Assembly: GCF_002163875.1 (NCBI RefSeq)
Contig: NZ_CP019333.1
Location: forward strand, 1,866,864-1,930,863
Length of the DNA stretch: 64,000 nucleotides
Direction: 5' to 3'
Origin: Gilvibacter sp. SZ-19
GTDB taxonomy: Bacteria; Bacteroidota; Bacteroidia; Flavobacteriales; Flavobacteriaceae
Of the stretch, positions 7,237 to 14,819 are shown piece by piece; the stretch's first letter is position 1, and every line of letters starts with the position of its first letter. The position numbers and the translations under genes are program-made. The notes beneath the pieces were generated by a model. The model worked only from the letters and a program-made list of their open reading frames with translations. It was not told where the DNA came from and made no database searches.

Positions 7237-8652
7237 CTACAAGAGTGTGGTAGGGCAGACATAGTCTGTGCTAGGCACAGTTGTCTCCTTAATGGCTGCA
7301 AAACCACCTTGTACATCGGTAATTTGATCCCAACCTCTTTGTTTGAGCATAGAAGAAGCGATCATGCTTCTGTATCCTCCAGCACAGTGTAACACTAAGG
7401 CTTTGTCCTTTGGAATTTCTGCGAGATGTTGGTTCAGTTCGTTAAGCGGAACATTGGTCGCCCCGATAACGTGTTGCGAGTCATACTCGCTCTTTTTGCG
7501 TACATCAAAAAGCAAAACAGCGTCTTCTTTCACCATGGCTGCTAGCGTCTCAGCGCTAATGCGGTTCACAGTGTCAATTTCTTTGTCCGAAGTTCTCCAG
7601 GCATCAAAACCACCTTTTAAGAACCCGATTACGCCGTCATATCCCACTCGAGAAAGACGCGTAATGGCCTCTTCTTCTTTTCCAGGTTCGGTGATCAATA
7701 AGATCTCCTGTTGCACACTGGGGATCAATTCTCCAACCCATTGGGCAAAGTTTCCGTTAAGGCCAATATTGATACTGTTCGGAATAAAGCCTTGTGCAAA
7801 TATTTCAGGATCACGCACATCGAGCATCAAAGCGCCAGTTTCATTGGCAGCAGCCTCAAAGGCCTCTGGGCTCAATGGTTGCTGAGCGCGCTGCATTACG
7901 GTATCTAAAGATTCGTAACCCTTAATGTTCATCAATACATTTTGCGGGAAGTAGCTCGGTGGTGCAGTAAGTCCTGTAAGCAATTCGTCAATGAATTCTT
8001 CCTTGCTCATGTCTGCTCTCAAGGCGTAATTCACTTTTTTCTGATTACCTAAAGTGTCTGTGGTTTCTTTACTCATCATTTTCCCACAAGCCGATCCTGC
8101 TCCGTGATTTGGATAAACGATCAGGTGATCTGGCAAGGTCATGATCTTGTTGCGCAAAGAATCGAAAAGATGACCGGCTAGCTTTTCCTCGGTTAAGTCA
8201 GAAACTACATGCTGAGCCAGATCGGGTCGGCCTACATCGCCAATAAATAAGGTGTCTCCGGTTATAATGCCGTGCATTTCACCATGCTGATCAATAAGCA
8301 AATAGGTGGTGCTCTCCATGGTATGACCAGGAGTATGGATCACTTTAACTGTATAGCGTCCAATTTTAAACTCTTGTCCGTCTGTTGCGATAAGAGCGTC
8401 ATAGCTAGGCTTGGCTAAAGGGCCAAATACGATCTGTGCGCCTGTAGCTTTTTTAAGATCCAAGTGCCCGCTAACAAAGTCGGCGTGAAAGTGCGTTTCA
8501 AAAACGTACTTGATCTTCGCGTTGTCTTTTTGGGCTCTATCTAAGTAAGGCCCTACTTCGCGTAAAGGGTCAAAAATTGCAGCTTCGCCCTGATCTTCCA
8601 AATAATAGGCAGCGTGGGCCAAGCATCCGGTATATATTTGTTCTATTCGCAT
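7237..8652 (-). CDS. Persulfide dioxygenase (MBL fold) fused to two rhodanese domains
   Basis: A 471-aa cytoplasmic fusion. The metallo-beta-lactamase part (about 1-240) has THFHADFVSGH at 53-63, HTPGH at 106-110 and TGDTLFIGDVGRPD at 131-144, the pattern of ETHE1-type non-haem iron persulfide dioxygenases. Rhodanese domain 1 (about 265-360) has no cysteine at its active loop (LLITEPGKEE) and is probably inactive; rhodanese domain 2 (about 365-458) has HCAGGYRS with Cys423. It would oxidise persulfide made by SQR to sulfite and shuttle sulfane sulfur. It is preceded by a -7 box and a Crp/Fnr-type palindrome. Confidence 0.9.
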   Translation of the reverse strand: MRIEQIYTGCLAHAAYYLEDQGEAAIFDPLREVGPYLDRAQKDNAKIKYVFETHFHADFVSGHLDLKKATGAQIVFGPLAKPSYDALIATDGQEFKIGRYTVKVIHTPGHTMESTTYLLIDQHGEMHGIITGDTLFIGDVGRPDLAQHVVSDLTEEKLAGHLFDSLRNKIMTLPDHLIVYPNHGAGSACGKMMSKETTDTLGNQKKVNYALRADMSKEEFIDELLTGLTAPPSYFPQNVLMNIKGYESLDTVMQRAQQPLSPEAFEAAANETGALMLDVRDPEIFAQGFIPNSINIGLNGNFAQWVGELIPSVQQEILLITEPGKEEEAITRLSRVGYDGVIGFLKGGFDAWRTSDKEIDTVNRISAETLAAMVKEDAVLLFDVRKKSEYDSQHVIGATNVPLNELNQHLAEIPKDKALVLHCAGGYRSMIASSMLKQRGWDQITDVQGGFAAIKETTVPSTDYVCPTTLL

Positions 8653-8682
8653 CGTATTGAACGTTTTAAAAGTTTGTTAGTT

Positions 8683-8726
8683 CAAAAGTACGTTGCGGAA
8701 TATTCTTAAAAAGTGACGAATGTTAC
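8683..8726 (-). promoter_or_regulatory. Promoter and Crp/Fnr-type site for the persulfide dioxygenase gene
   Basis: Minus-strand -7 box TACTTTTG (8683-8690, exact TAnnTTTG), 31 bp before the start codon. The palindrome GTGAC-GAAT-GTTAC (8713-8726) has its centre 36.5 bp upstream of the box edge, the same geometry as the other two sulfur promoters. Confidence 0.7.
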
Positions 8727-8748
8727 ATTTGCCCCAGTTTTTGGGTAA

Positions 8749-8906
8749 AAAATCTATTCCAACCGCATATCCCGTCAAAAACCACCGTTTCACTTCGCTT
8801 TTCAATTTAACCGTAGCGCTGCTATGGCTTAAATTTCCAAAGCTGTGGTTTTTCTTGCGCTTTGCGGTTTCATTAACGAAGTTTTACTCAAAAACTCGGG
8901 CTTGCC
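8749..8906. repeat. Diverged dispersed intergenic repeat, copy A
   Basis: About 158 bp of intergenic sequence that aligns end to end with 42681-42836. Shared blocks include AAAATyTATTCC at the start, CGTAGCGCTGCTATG in the middle and TCGGG-TTGCC at the end. The middle block is an imperfect hairpin centred on AGCGCT. It fills most of the 308-bp gap between the persulfide dioxygenase and TauE/SafE genes. No gene is visible in it; a 64-codon open frame here is probably chance. Confidence 0.6.
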
Positions 8907-8960
8907 GTTTTTGATAAAAAATCATAAAAAACGCATAAAATCGAGTGAAATGAGCCAGAT

Positions 8961-9761
8961 TTAAGCCGAAAGTTCCATAAAAATGATGTAAACGGCCATA
9001 AGTAAGACAAACCAGCCGAAGGCTTTTTTGAGTTTTTTGCCTTCAATGAATCCGCCTATCCAGATACCTAAGAATATCCCAACTACAGAGATAGCAGTAA
9101 AGGGTAGTAAGAAGCCCCAATCGATCTCCAAATTCTCTACATCCCCTATAAAACCGATCAAAGATTTAATGGCAATGATAAGCAGTGAGGTGGCTACTGC
9201 TTTTTTCATGGGTAATTTTGCCAGCAAGACCAAAGCAGGAATGATCAGAAATCCACCGCCGGCGCCAACAAGACCTGTCAATACACCTACAGCTAATCCT
9301 TCTACCAATATCAAAGGGTAGTTGTATTTTACTTCTGTGGCTTCCTCTTGTTTTTGCTTCTTGTTGCTGATCATAGAAAAAGAGGCCAGCAGCATAATAA
9401 AGGCAAAGAAGATCATGATGGCAATATCCTTGGTCACCACAAAATCACTTATGGTGGCCAACTCTTCTGGTATTGCTGGTATAATGTATTTACGGGTAGC
9501 GTAGACCGCGGCAAAGGCTGGAATAGCAAAAACTATGGCCGTTCTAAAGTCAACCAGCCCTTTTTGTATGTTGCGCAAGGCACCAACCAAAGCAGAGACA
9601 CCTACTACAAATAAAGAATATGCCGTTGCTATTACAGGGTTGTATCCTAATAGATATACCATTACAGGTACTGTGAGTATCGATCCGCCACCGCCAATAA
9701 GGCCTAAAACCAATCCTATAACAAGGGCGCCGAGATAACCTAAAATTTCCAAGATCTCCAT
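8961..9761 (-). CDS. TSUP (TauE/SafE) family sulfite/anion exporter
   Basis: A 266-aa inner-membrane protein with about eight hydrophobic segments in two repeats. Each repeat starts with the family glycine motif: GLIGGGGSILTVPVMVYLLG near residues 21-40 and GLVGAGGGFLIIPALVLL near 162-179. In this context it would export sulfite or a related product of persulfide oxidation. It has its own -7 box and palindromic site in the short gap before it, just downstream of the crp/fnr gene. Confidence 0.85.
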   Translation of the reverse strand: MEILEILGYLGALVIGLVLGLIGGGGSILTVPVMVYLLGYNPVIATAYSLFVVGVSALVGALRNIQKGLVDFRTAIVFAIPAFAAVYATRKYIIPAIPEELATISDFVVTKDIAIMIFFAFIMLLASFSMISNKKQKQEEATEVKYNYPLILVEGLAVGVLTGLVGAGGGFLIIPALVLLAKLPMKKAVATSLLIIAIKSLIGFIGDVENLEIDWGFLLPFTAISVVGIFLGIWIGGFIEGKKLKKAFGWFVLLMAVYIIFMELSA

Positions 9762-9776
9762 ATTTGATTACAGCGG

Positions 9777-9820
9777 CAAATTTAGTTTGGTGTAAAGTGG
9801 TAAACGGTAACTCAGGTCAC
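9777..9820 (-). promoter_or_regulatory. Promoter and Crp/Fnr-type site for the TauE/SafE gene
   Basis: Minus-strand -7 box TAAATTTG (9777-9784, exact TAnnTTTG) with the palindrome GTAAC-TCAG-GTCAC at 9807-9820. The centre-to-box distance is 36.5 bp, identical to the two other sulfur promoters. It lies between the crp/fnr stop and the exporter start. Confidence 0.7.
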
Positions 9821-9828
9821 ACATGGTC

Positions 9829-10455
9829 TTAAAGAAGGGTGATATGACTGCGATGTAGCGCAATGCGCTTTTCGTTTTCTAGTTTTTTGAGAATTCTAGA
9901 GATCACTACTCTAGAGGTATGTAGCTCTTGGGCGATTTCTTTATGGGTGTTGCGCACATCCTTACTGCCTGTTATTTGCGATTTTTCTGCCAGTAATTTC
10001 ATAACTCGATCTTCCAAATTCATAAAGGCAATGGAGTCAATGGCGTCTAACATCTCCATAAGTCTGTCGTGATAGCTGTCCATTACAAAGCCGCGCCAGC
10101 TCTTGTATTTGCCCAGCCAGCTCTCCATGTGCTGAACAGGTACCATTATGAGTTGGGTATCGGTTTCTGTGACCGCTTTGATCTCGCTTTTTGTAAAGCC
10201 CATGCAGCAGCTCAAGGTCATGGCACAAGTATCACCTTTTTCTAAAAAGTAGAGCAGCAGTTCGTCTCCGTCCTGATCTTCTCGCATGATCTTAATGGCT
10301 CCTTTTAATAAAAGCGGCATCGATTTTACGTATTGGCCAAAATCCATCAATACGGTATCTGCCGGGACGTTCTTAAAAACACCAACGGCTGCTATCTCTT
10401 GCAGGAGTTCGCGTTCGAACTGCCCGCCGTACAAATCAATGAGTAATTCTTCCAT
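9829..10455 (-). CDS. Crp/Fnr family transcriptional regulator of the sulfur genes
   Basis: A 208-aa regulator with an N-terminal cyclic-nucleotide-type beta-roll (about 15-115), a dimer helix (about 120-145) and a winged helix-turn-helix whose recognition segment is TSRVVISRILKKLE (about 180-193). Compared with CRP the two arginines of the recognition helix are kept and the glutamate is replaced by valine. Cysteines 77, 83 and 84 (DTCAMTLSCCMG) lie in the sensor roll and could sense sulfane sulfur. No Fnr-like N-terminal iron-sulfur cysteines are present. Three matching palindromes lie before neighbouring sulfur genes. Ligand and target assignment are inference. Confidence 0.85.
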   Translation of the reverse strand: MEELLIDLYGGQFERELLQEIAAVGVFKNVPADTVLMDFGQYVKSMPLLLKGAIKIMREDQDGDELLLYFLEKGDTCAMTLSCCMGFTKSEIKAVTETDTQLIMVPVQHMESWLGKYKSWRGFVMDSYHDRLMEMLDAIDSIAFMNLEDRVMKLLAEKSQITGSKDVRNTHKEIAQELHTSRVVISRILKKLENEKRIALHRSHITLL

Positions 10456-10589
10456 AGTTGCATTGACTAAAATACGGGCTTTGTGGAATTTAATTCCTAT
10501 CGGGGTGGTGGGTTATTGAGCGATGTTTTCGAAGAAAACCAAACATCCTGAGGAGGTTTGAGCAAAATACCTGCGAGAGCGGTAAGCCT

Positions 10590-10775
10590 GATTTGATTTT
10601 TTTGGACGCTCCCTTCACTTCGTTCAGGTCGGGCTATCCGCTATATCTTTCTGCAAGGCAGAAAGGATGCCGCTGCTATCCCTAGCGCGGGGAGTTTATT
10701 GTTCAGATAAATCCCCGCGCTGGCGCGAAGCTCCAGCTTCGTGCTGAAAAAACCAGGATTCATTTGCTAGCGCAA
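10590..10775. repeat. Hairpin-rich intergenic element
   Basis: Part of the gene-free stretch 10456-11175. It contains CTTTCTGC-N3-GCAGAAAG (about 10635-10653), a strong hairpin GCGCGGGGA / TCCCCGCGC (10685-10693 and 10712-10720, with an inner TTTAT/ATAAA), GAAGCTCCAGCTTC (10728-10741) and CATTTGC-N4-GCAAATG (10761-10778). It resembles repeat clutter seen between genes in flavobacteria. No open frame here looks like a protein gene. Confidence 0.5.
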
Positions 10776-10930
10776 ATGTTCCTTCGTTTCCCCAAGTGAA
10801 ATTAGAAAACCACGCTGGCTGCGCCAGCTTGTTCTTTATTCCTCGGCCCCTTAGAAAAGCCTGACGGCTTTCCACGTGGCCTCGAAATAAAAAACCCATG
10901 CTAACTGCATGGGTTTTCTGAGTTAAGTGG
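10776..10930. repeat. 155-bp direct repeat, copy 2 (with terminator-like hairpin)
   Basis: Matches 11024-11178 over 155 bp with no gaps and 7 mismatches by eye. It carries a copy of the tRNA-Phe downstream hairpin (10891-10901 with 10907-10917). It is followed at 10931-10942 by AAAATCCAGGAT, which aligns with the 3' end of the tRNA-Phe gene, so it looks like a tandem duplication whose tRNA copy has decayed. Confidence 0.8.
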
Positions 10931-11023
10931 AAAATCCAGGATTCATTTACTTCGTAAATGCTCCTGTCGTCCCTCTATTGCAAATGCAAAAAGCATACCT
11001 CCAGGGCTCATTCGTTGTCACGA

Positions 11024-11175
11024 ATGTTCCTTCGTTTCCCCAAGTGAAATTAGAAAACCACGCTGGCTGCGCCAGCTTGTTCTTTATTCCGCGGCCACTT
11101 AGAAAAGCCTTGCGGCTTTTCACGAGGCCTCGAAATAAAAAACCCATGCAAACTGCATGGGTTTTCTGAGTTAAG

Positions 11176-11178
<3 letters not shown>
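11024..11178. repeat. 155-bp direct repeat, copy 1 (adjoins tRNA-Phe)
   Basis: The copy next to the functional tRNA. It includes the last three bases of the tRNA gene, the terminator hairpin and about 115 bp of downstream sequence. Repeat period to copy 2 is 248 bp. Confidence 0.8.
11139..11165 (-). terminator. Intrinsic terminator of tRNA-Phe
   Basis: Stem AAAACCCATGCA / TGCATGGGTTTT (11139-11150 and 11154-11165) with a 3-base loop; on the minus strand it ends in a T-run. It lies 11 bp after the tRNA-Phe 3' end. A second copy is in the repeat at 10891-10917. Confidence 0.75.
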
Positions 11179-11248
<70 letters not shown>

Positions 11249-11412
11249 GTCCAGACCGTTTAAGGAGTTAACCTTGGCGGGCTGCGCCCTCCGAAGCTGC
11301 CCACAAGGGTAGCGAAGGAGGGGGCAAATATAATCCTTATTTGGTTTACACAAAACATAAAGTTAAAAAAATTGGAGAAAACGGCTTGCCGTTTTTAGCA
11401 TGGGATTAACAG

Positions 11413-11440
11413 TTGGTTCTGTATCAGAATTGTACATTTA
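11413..11440 (+). promoter_or_regulatory. Probable promoter for the coaX operon
   Basis: TTGG at 11413-11416 and TACATTTA at 11433-11440 (7 of 8 to TAnnTTTG), at the usual spacing and 19 bp before the coaX start. Confidence 0.4.
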
Positions 11441-11458
11441 CCGCCATTAGTCCTCACA

Positions 11459-12193
11459 ATGAATCTTATTGTAGACATAGGCAACACCAGAACCAAGTTT
11501 GCGGTTTTTAAAGACGGCATCCTGCAGGAGCTCAAATACAGCGAAGCAGGAACAGAATCCCAACAGTTAGAGCAGCTATTGGAGCAGTATCCGCAGTTAG
11601 AAAAAGCCATACTCTCTGCTACTGGTCATATCCCTGATGCACTTTACAACGGTCTCAATCAGGCCTTGGCGCTTATTCCCCTGAGTCATCGTTTGCTGCT
11701 GCCTTTTAAGAATTTGTACGCCACGCCAGAGACGTTGGGCTTAGACAGAATTGCCTTAGTTGCCGCGGCAGCCAAGCATTTTCCAGGGCAGAATTGCTTA
11801 GTTATTGACGCCGGTACCTGCGTGACCTTCGATCTTTTAGAAGCAGATGGCAGTTATCGCGGAGGAGCTATTTCTCCCGGGTTAAGGATGCGTTATGAGG
11901 CCATGCATCACTTCACGGCCAATTTGCCTTTATTAGATCCGCAGCAAATCGAAAGCTACCAGGGAGACTCCACAGCCAACGCCATGCACGCGGGTGCATT
12001 TAGAGGCCTAATTCACGAATTGAACGGGGCAATAGACGAGACTAAAGCTCGCTTTGACGATTTAACAGTGATTTTAACAGGAGGAGATGCTCAAATCTTG
12101 CGAGATCACTTAAAAAATGGCATATTTGCCAACTCAAATTTTTTGTTGGAAGGTCTTGACTTCCTTCTCGAATTGAATGCTTTACATGAATAG
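11459..12193 (+). CDS. coaX: Type III pantothenate kinase
   Basis: Phosphorylates pantothenate in the first step of coenzyme A synthesis, in the cytoplasm. 244 aa, the normal length. Visible: N-terminal phosphate loop IVDIGNTRTKFAVFKDG, LGLDRIALVAAA near residue 98 and VIDAGTCVTFDLL near 118-130, then the GGDAQIL motif of the second ASKHA phosphate site near the end. It starts a row of plus-strand genes for the cell envelope; its last codons overlap the next start. Confidence 0.95.
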   Translation: MNLIVDIGNTRTKFAVFKDGILQELKYSEAGTESQQLEQLLEQYPQLEKAILSATGHIPDALYNGLNQALALIPLSHRLLLPFKNLYATPETLGLDRIALVAAAAKHFPGQNCLVIDAGTCVTFDLLEADGSYRGGAISPGLRMRYEAMHHFTANLPLLDPQQIESYQGDSTANAMHAGAFRGLIHELNGAIDETKARFDDLTVILTGGDAQILRDHLKNGIFANSNFLLEGLDFLLELNALHE

Positions 12194-13427
12194 ATGCTTA
12201 GTATTGGCAGTTTGTTTGCTGCTTAGCTTGAGTGCAGTTGCACAAAATAACACCGCTTCTCCTTATTCTTTTGGTGGATTGGGACTTATTAAGTTCCGCG
12301 GAACAGTAGACCTTGAATCCATGGGAGGGATGAGTGTTTTTTCAGATAGCATTCACGCCAATGTTATGAACCCGGCCACTTATGCCAACCTGCGATACAC
12401 CAATTATTCGGTTGGGGGTCAGTTCAACAGTACCAACTTAGAAGAAAGTGGTGCCAAAGAAAAGACACAGATCACTTCTTTAGATTACGTGATCGTTGGG
12501 ATTCCAGCCGGGCGTTTTGGTGCCAGTTTTGGATTGTACCCTTACAGTGCAGTAGGTTATGATCTGGAAAACAGCGCAGATGGTCAGCTAACTCGATTTA
12601 CAGGTACCGGAGGTCTGACCAAAGTATACCTAGGGCTTGGATACAACCTATTTGACGGCTTGAACATAGGGCTTGAAGCCCAATACAACTTTGGAAACAT
12701 TAGAAACCAAGGGCTTTTTAACGACGACGATATTCAGTTCGGTACGCAAGAAGTTAACCGTTCAGATATCTCAGGACTCAATTTTGTCTTGGGAGCACAT
12801 TATACCAAGGCCTTATCAGAAAAGCTAGAACTACAAGCTAGTATGACCTACACACCAAGTAGCGATCTAACGGTGTCGAACTTTAGAGAGATCGCAACGG
12901 TATTGGTAACAGAGACCGGGGGTATCGGAGGTGCAGAGATCACCGAAGTTACTGTGCAGGACTCTGAGATAGAATTTCCAAGTCGCTTGAGTTTTGGACT
13001 TGGAATGGGAGAAAAGAACAAGTGGTTCGTTGGAGGAGAATACATCAGCCAGGGGACCAGCGTTTTGACCAACAGAAGTTTTGACCTACCGAATATCACT
13101 TACGAAGATGCTACCAAGGTTCGCTTGGGAGGTTTCTACGTGCCAAAATACAATTCACTTACAAGTTACTGGAGCCGAATCACTTATCGTGCTGGAGTGC
13201 GCTTTGAGGATACAGGAATCGTAGTTTCTGGAGAATCCATTAATGAGTTTGGCATGTCTTTTGGATTAGGGTTCCCAGTTGGACGTCGCATTTCGAATAT
13301 AAACCTCGGAGTAGAGCTTGGAAGACGCGGAACTACCGATCTTCAATTGGTCCAGGAAAATTTCGTAAATGTGTTTATTAGCTTATCTTTGAACGATAAG
13401 TGGTTCATTAAGAGAAAATATGATTAA
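12186..13427 (+). CDS. Exported outer-membrane beta-barrel protein of unknown function
   Basis: A 413-aa protein with a signal peptide (CLVLAVCLLLSLSAVAQ) and repeated amphipathic strands through to the C-terminal LSLNDKWFIKRKYD. The ATG at 12186 (MNRCLVLAV) is preferred over the in-frame one at 12177, because it puts the positive charge directly before the hydrophobic core; it overlaps the coaX stop. It resembles flavobacterial FadL/porin-like proteins without a known substrate. It lies in a coaX-OMP-TPR-lptC order seen in other flavobacteria, suggesting an envelope-assembly role. Confidence 0.75.
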   Translation: MNRCLVLAVCLLLSLSAVAQNNTASPYSFGGLGLIKFRGTVDLESMGGMSVFSDSIHANVMNPATYANLRYTNYSVGGQFNSTNLEESGAKEKTQITSLDYVIVGIPAGRFGASFGLYPYSAVGYDLENSADGQLTRFTGTGGLTKVYLGLGYNLFDGLNIGLEAQYNFGNIRNQGLFNDDDIQFGTQEVNRSDISGLNFVLGAHYTKALSEKLELQASMTYTPSSDLTVSNFREIATVLVTETGGIGGAEITEVTVQDSEIEFPSRLSFGLGMGEKNKWFVGGEYISQGTSVLTNRSFDLPNITYEDATKVRLGGFYVPKYNSLTSYWSRITYRAGVRFEDTGIVVSGESINEFGMSFGLGFPVGRRISNINLGVELGRRGTTDLQLVQENFVNVFISLSLNDKWFIKRKYD

Positions 13428-13446
13428 CCAGAGAAATAAAAGAGCG

Positions 13447-14817
13447 ATGAAAACAAGATTAACTGTGGCGCTTGTAGCGTTACTAACTATGAGTAGCTTG
13501 AGCGTAAACGCACAGCTAAGTGCAGAGGAATGCGCCACTACTGGATCCGTATTTTACGAAAGTGCCAAAGTAGGAAACTACGATGCCGCTTACGAGCCTT
13601 TTATGCAATTGCGTAAGGATTGCCCAAAATGGAGTTTGGCCCTTTATCAATTAGGTGAAAAGCTTCTTAAGGATCGTATCAAAAAAGGAGTCAATAAGAC
13701 TGCGGATGTAAACGATCTGATGAAATTGTACGAAGAGCGTATGATGCATTTCCCATCTAAGACCAAAAAAGGTGATGTAATGGGAGACATCGCACAACTT
13801 AAGTACGACAATAAAATGGGCTCTACTATGGAGCAGTTCAAGGCTTTCGATGCTGCACAAAAAGCAGATCCGGATAACTTTACCTCTCCAAAGCAATTGT
13901 ACATCTACTTCAACCTGGCAACAGATCTAGTAGATGCAAACCAAATGCCTTTGGAAGATTACTTTGAACTATATGACCTTTTGATCTCTAAGATCGAAGG
14001 TAAAGAAAGTGATATGGCTAAGATCATTTCTACGCTAAGCGAGAAAGAAGAAGCAGGAACTATCACTTCTAAAGAGTCTAAAAAGCTAAATGCTGCGAGT
14101 AAGAACTCTGATAGCTACGGAAAGATCAAAGGATCTATCAACACCCTATTAGGACAGCGTGCAGATTGTGAGAACCTTGTGCCACTATATGAGAAGCAAT
14201 TCGAAGAGCGCAAAGGAGATATCAAATGGGTACGCGTTGCAGCTGGTCGTTTGAGTGCCAAGGACTGTAATGACGGAGATATCTTCTTCCGTTTGGTACA
14301 GCAGCTGCACAACTTGGAGCCTTCTGCAAAGTCAGCCTTCTACCTTGGAAAGCTTGCTGAGAAAGACGGTAACAACTCTCAAGCCTTAGACTATTACAAC
14401 CAGTCTGCGGAGCTAGAGACCAATCCGAGTGACCAGGCTAAGGTGTACTATCAGATCGCTGAGAACTTCCGTAAGAAGGGAAGCTTCGGACAAGCGAGAA
14501 GCTACTACAATAAGGCTTTAGATGTTAAGCCATCTATGGGAATCTGCTACTTGCGAATCGCTAAGATGTATGCAGACAGCGCTAACAACTGTGGTACAGA
14601 TGTATTCTCTAAGCGTGCGGTATACTGGAAAGCTGCAGAAATGGCTCGCAAAGCCGGACGTGTAGACGGTTCATTGGCCGGAACAGCAAATGCAACTGCA
14701 TCTTCTTACCAAGGACGTGCGCCGAGCAAGCAAGATATCTTTACCAGCGGTCGTGCAGGAGAGACCATCTCTTTCGGATGCTGGATGGGCGGATCTGTTA
14801 AAGTTCCTAGTCTATAA
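13447..14817 (+). CDS. Periplasmic tetratricopeptide-repeat protein
   Basis: A 456-aa exported protein. The start at 13447 (MKTRLTVALVALLTMS) gives a clean signal peptide ending in VNAQ; the upstream in-frame ATG at 13420 would only add a charged tail overlapping the OMP gene. The body is helical, with a TPR-like pair near residues 300-390 (AFYLGKLAEKDGNNSQALDYY, then KVYYQIAENFRKKG and SYYNKALDVKPSMG). It lies between an outer-membrane protein and lptC. Likely a scaffold in the periplasm; function unknown. Confidence 0.8.
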   Translation: MKTRLTVALVALLTMSSLSVNAQLSAEECATTGSVFYESAKVGNYDAAYEPFMQLRKDCPKWSLALYQLGEKLLKDRIKKGVNKTADVNDLMKLYEERMMHFPSKTKKGDVMGDIAQLKYDNKMGSTMEQFKAFDAAQKADPDNFTSPKQLYIYFNLATDLVDANQMPLEDYFELYDLLISKIEGKESDMAKIISTLSEKEEAGTITSKESKKLNAASKNSDSYGKIKGSINTLLGQRADCENLVPLYEKQFEERKGDIKWVRVAAGRLSAKDCNDGDIFFRLVQQLHNLEPSAKSAFYLGKLAEKDGNNSQALDYYNQSAELETNPSDQAKVYYQIAENFRKKGSFGQARSYYNKALDVKPSMGICYLRIAKMYADSANNCGTDVFSKRAVYWKAAEMARKAGRVDGSLAGTANATASSYQGRAPSKQDIFTSGRAGETISFGCWMGGSVKVPSL

Positions 14818-14819
14818 GG

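Noticed and set aside
7343-7885. A 180-codon frame antisense to the persulfide dioxygenase gene
   Set aside because: It is the mirror of a clear coding gene with intact domain motifs, and has no recognisable features.
8720-8914. A 64-codon plus-strand open frame in the gap before the TauE/SafE gene
   Set aside because: It lies over the dispersed repeat and the other copy (42681-42836) does not keep the frame.
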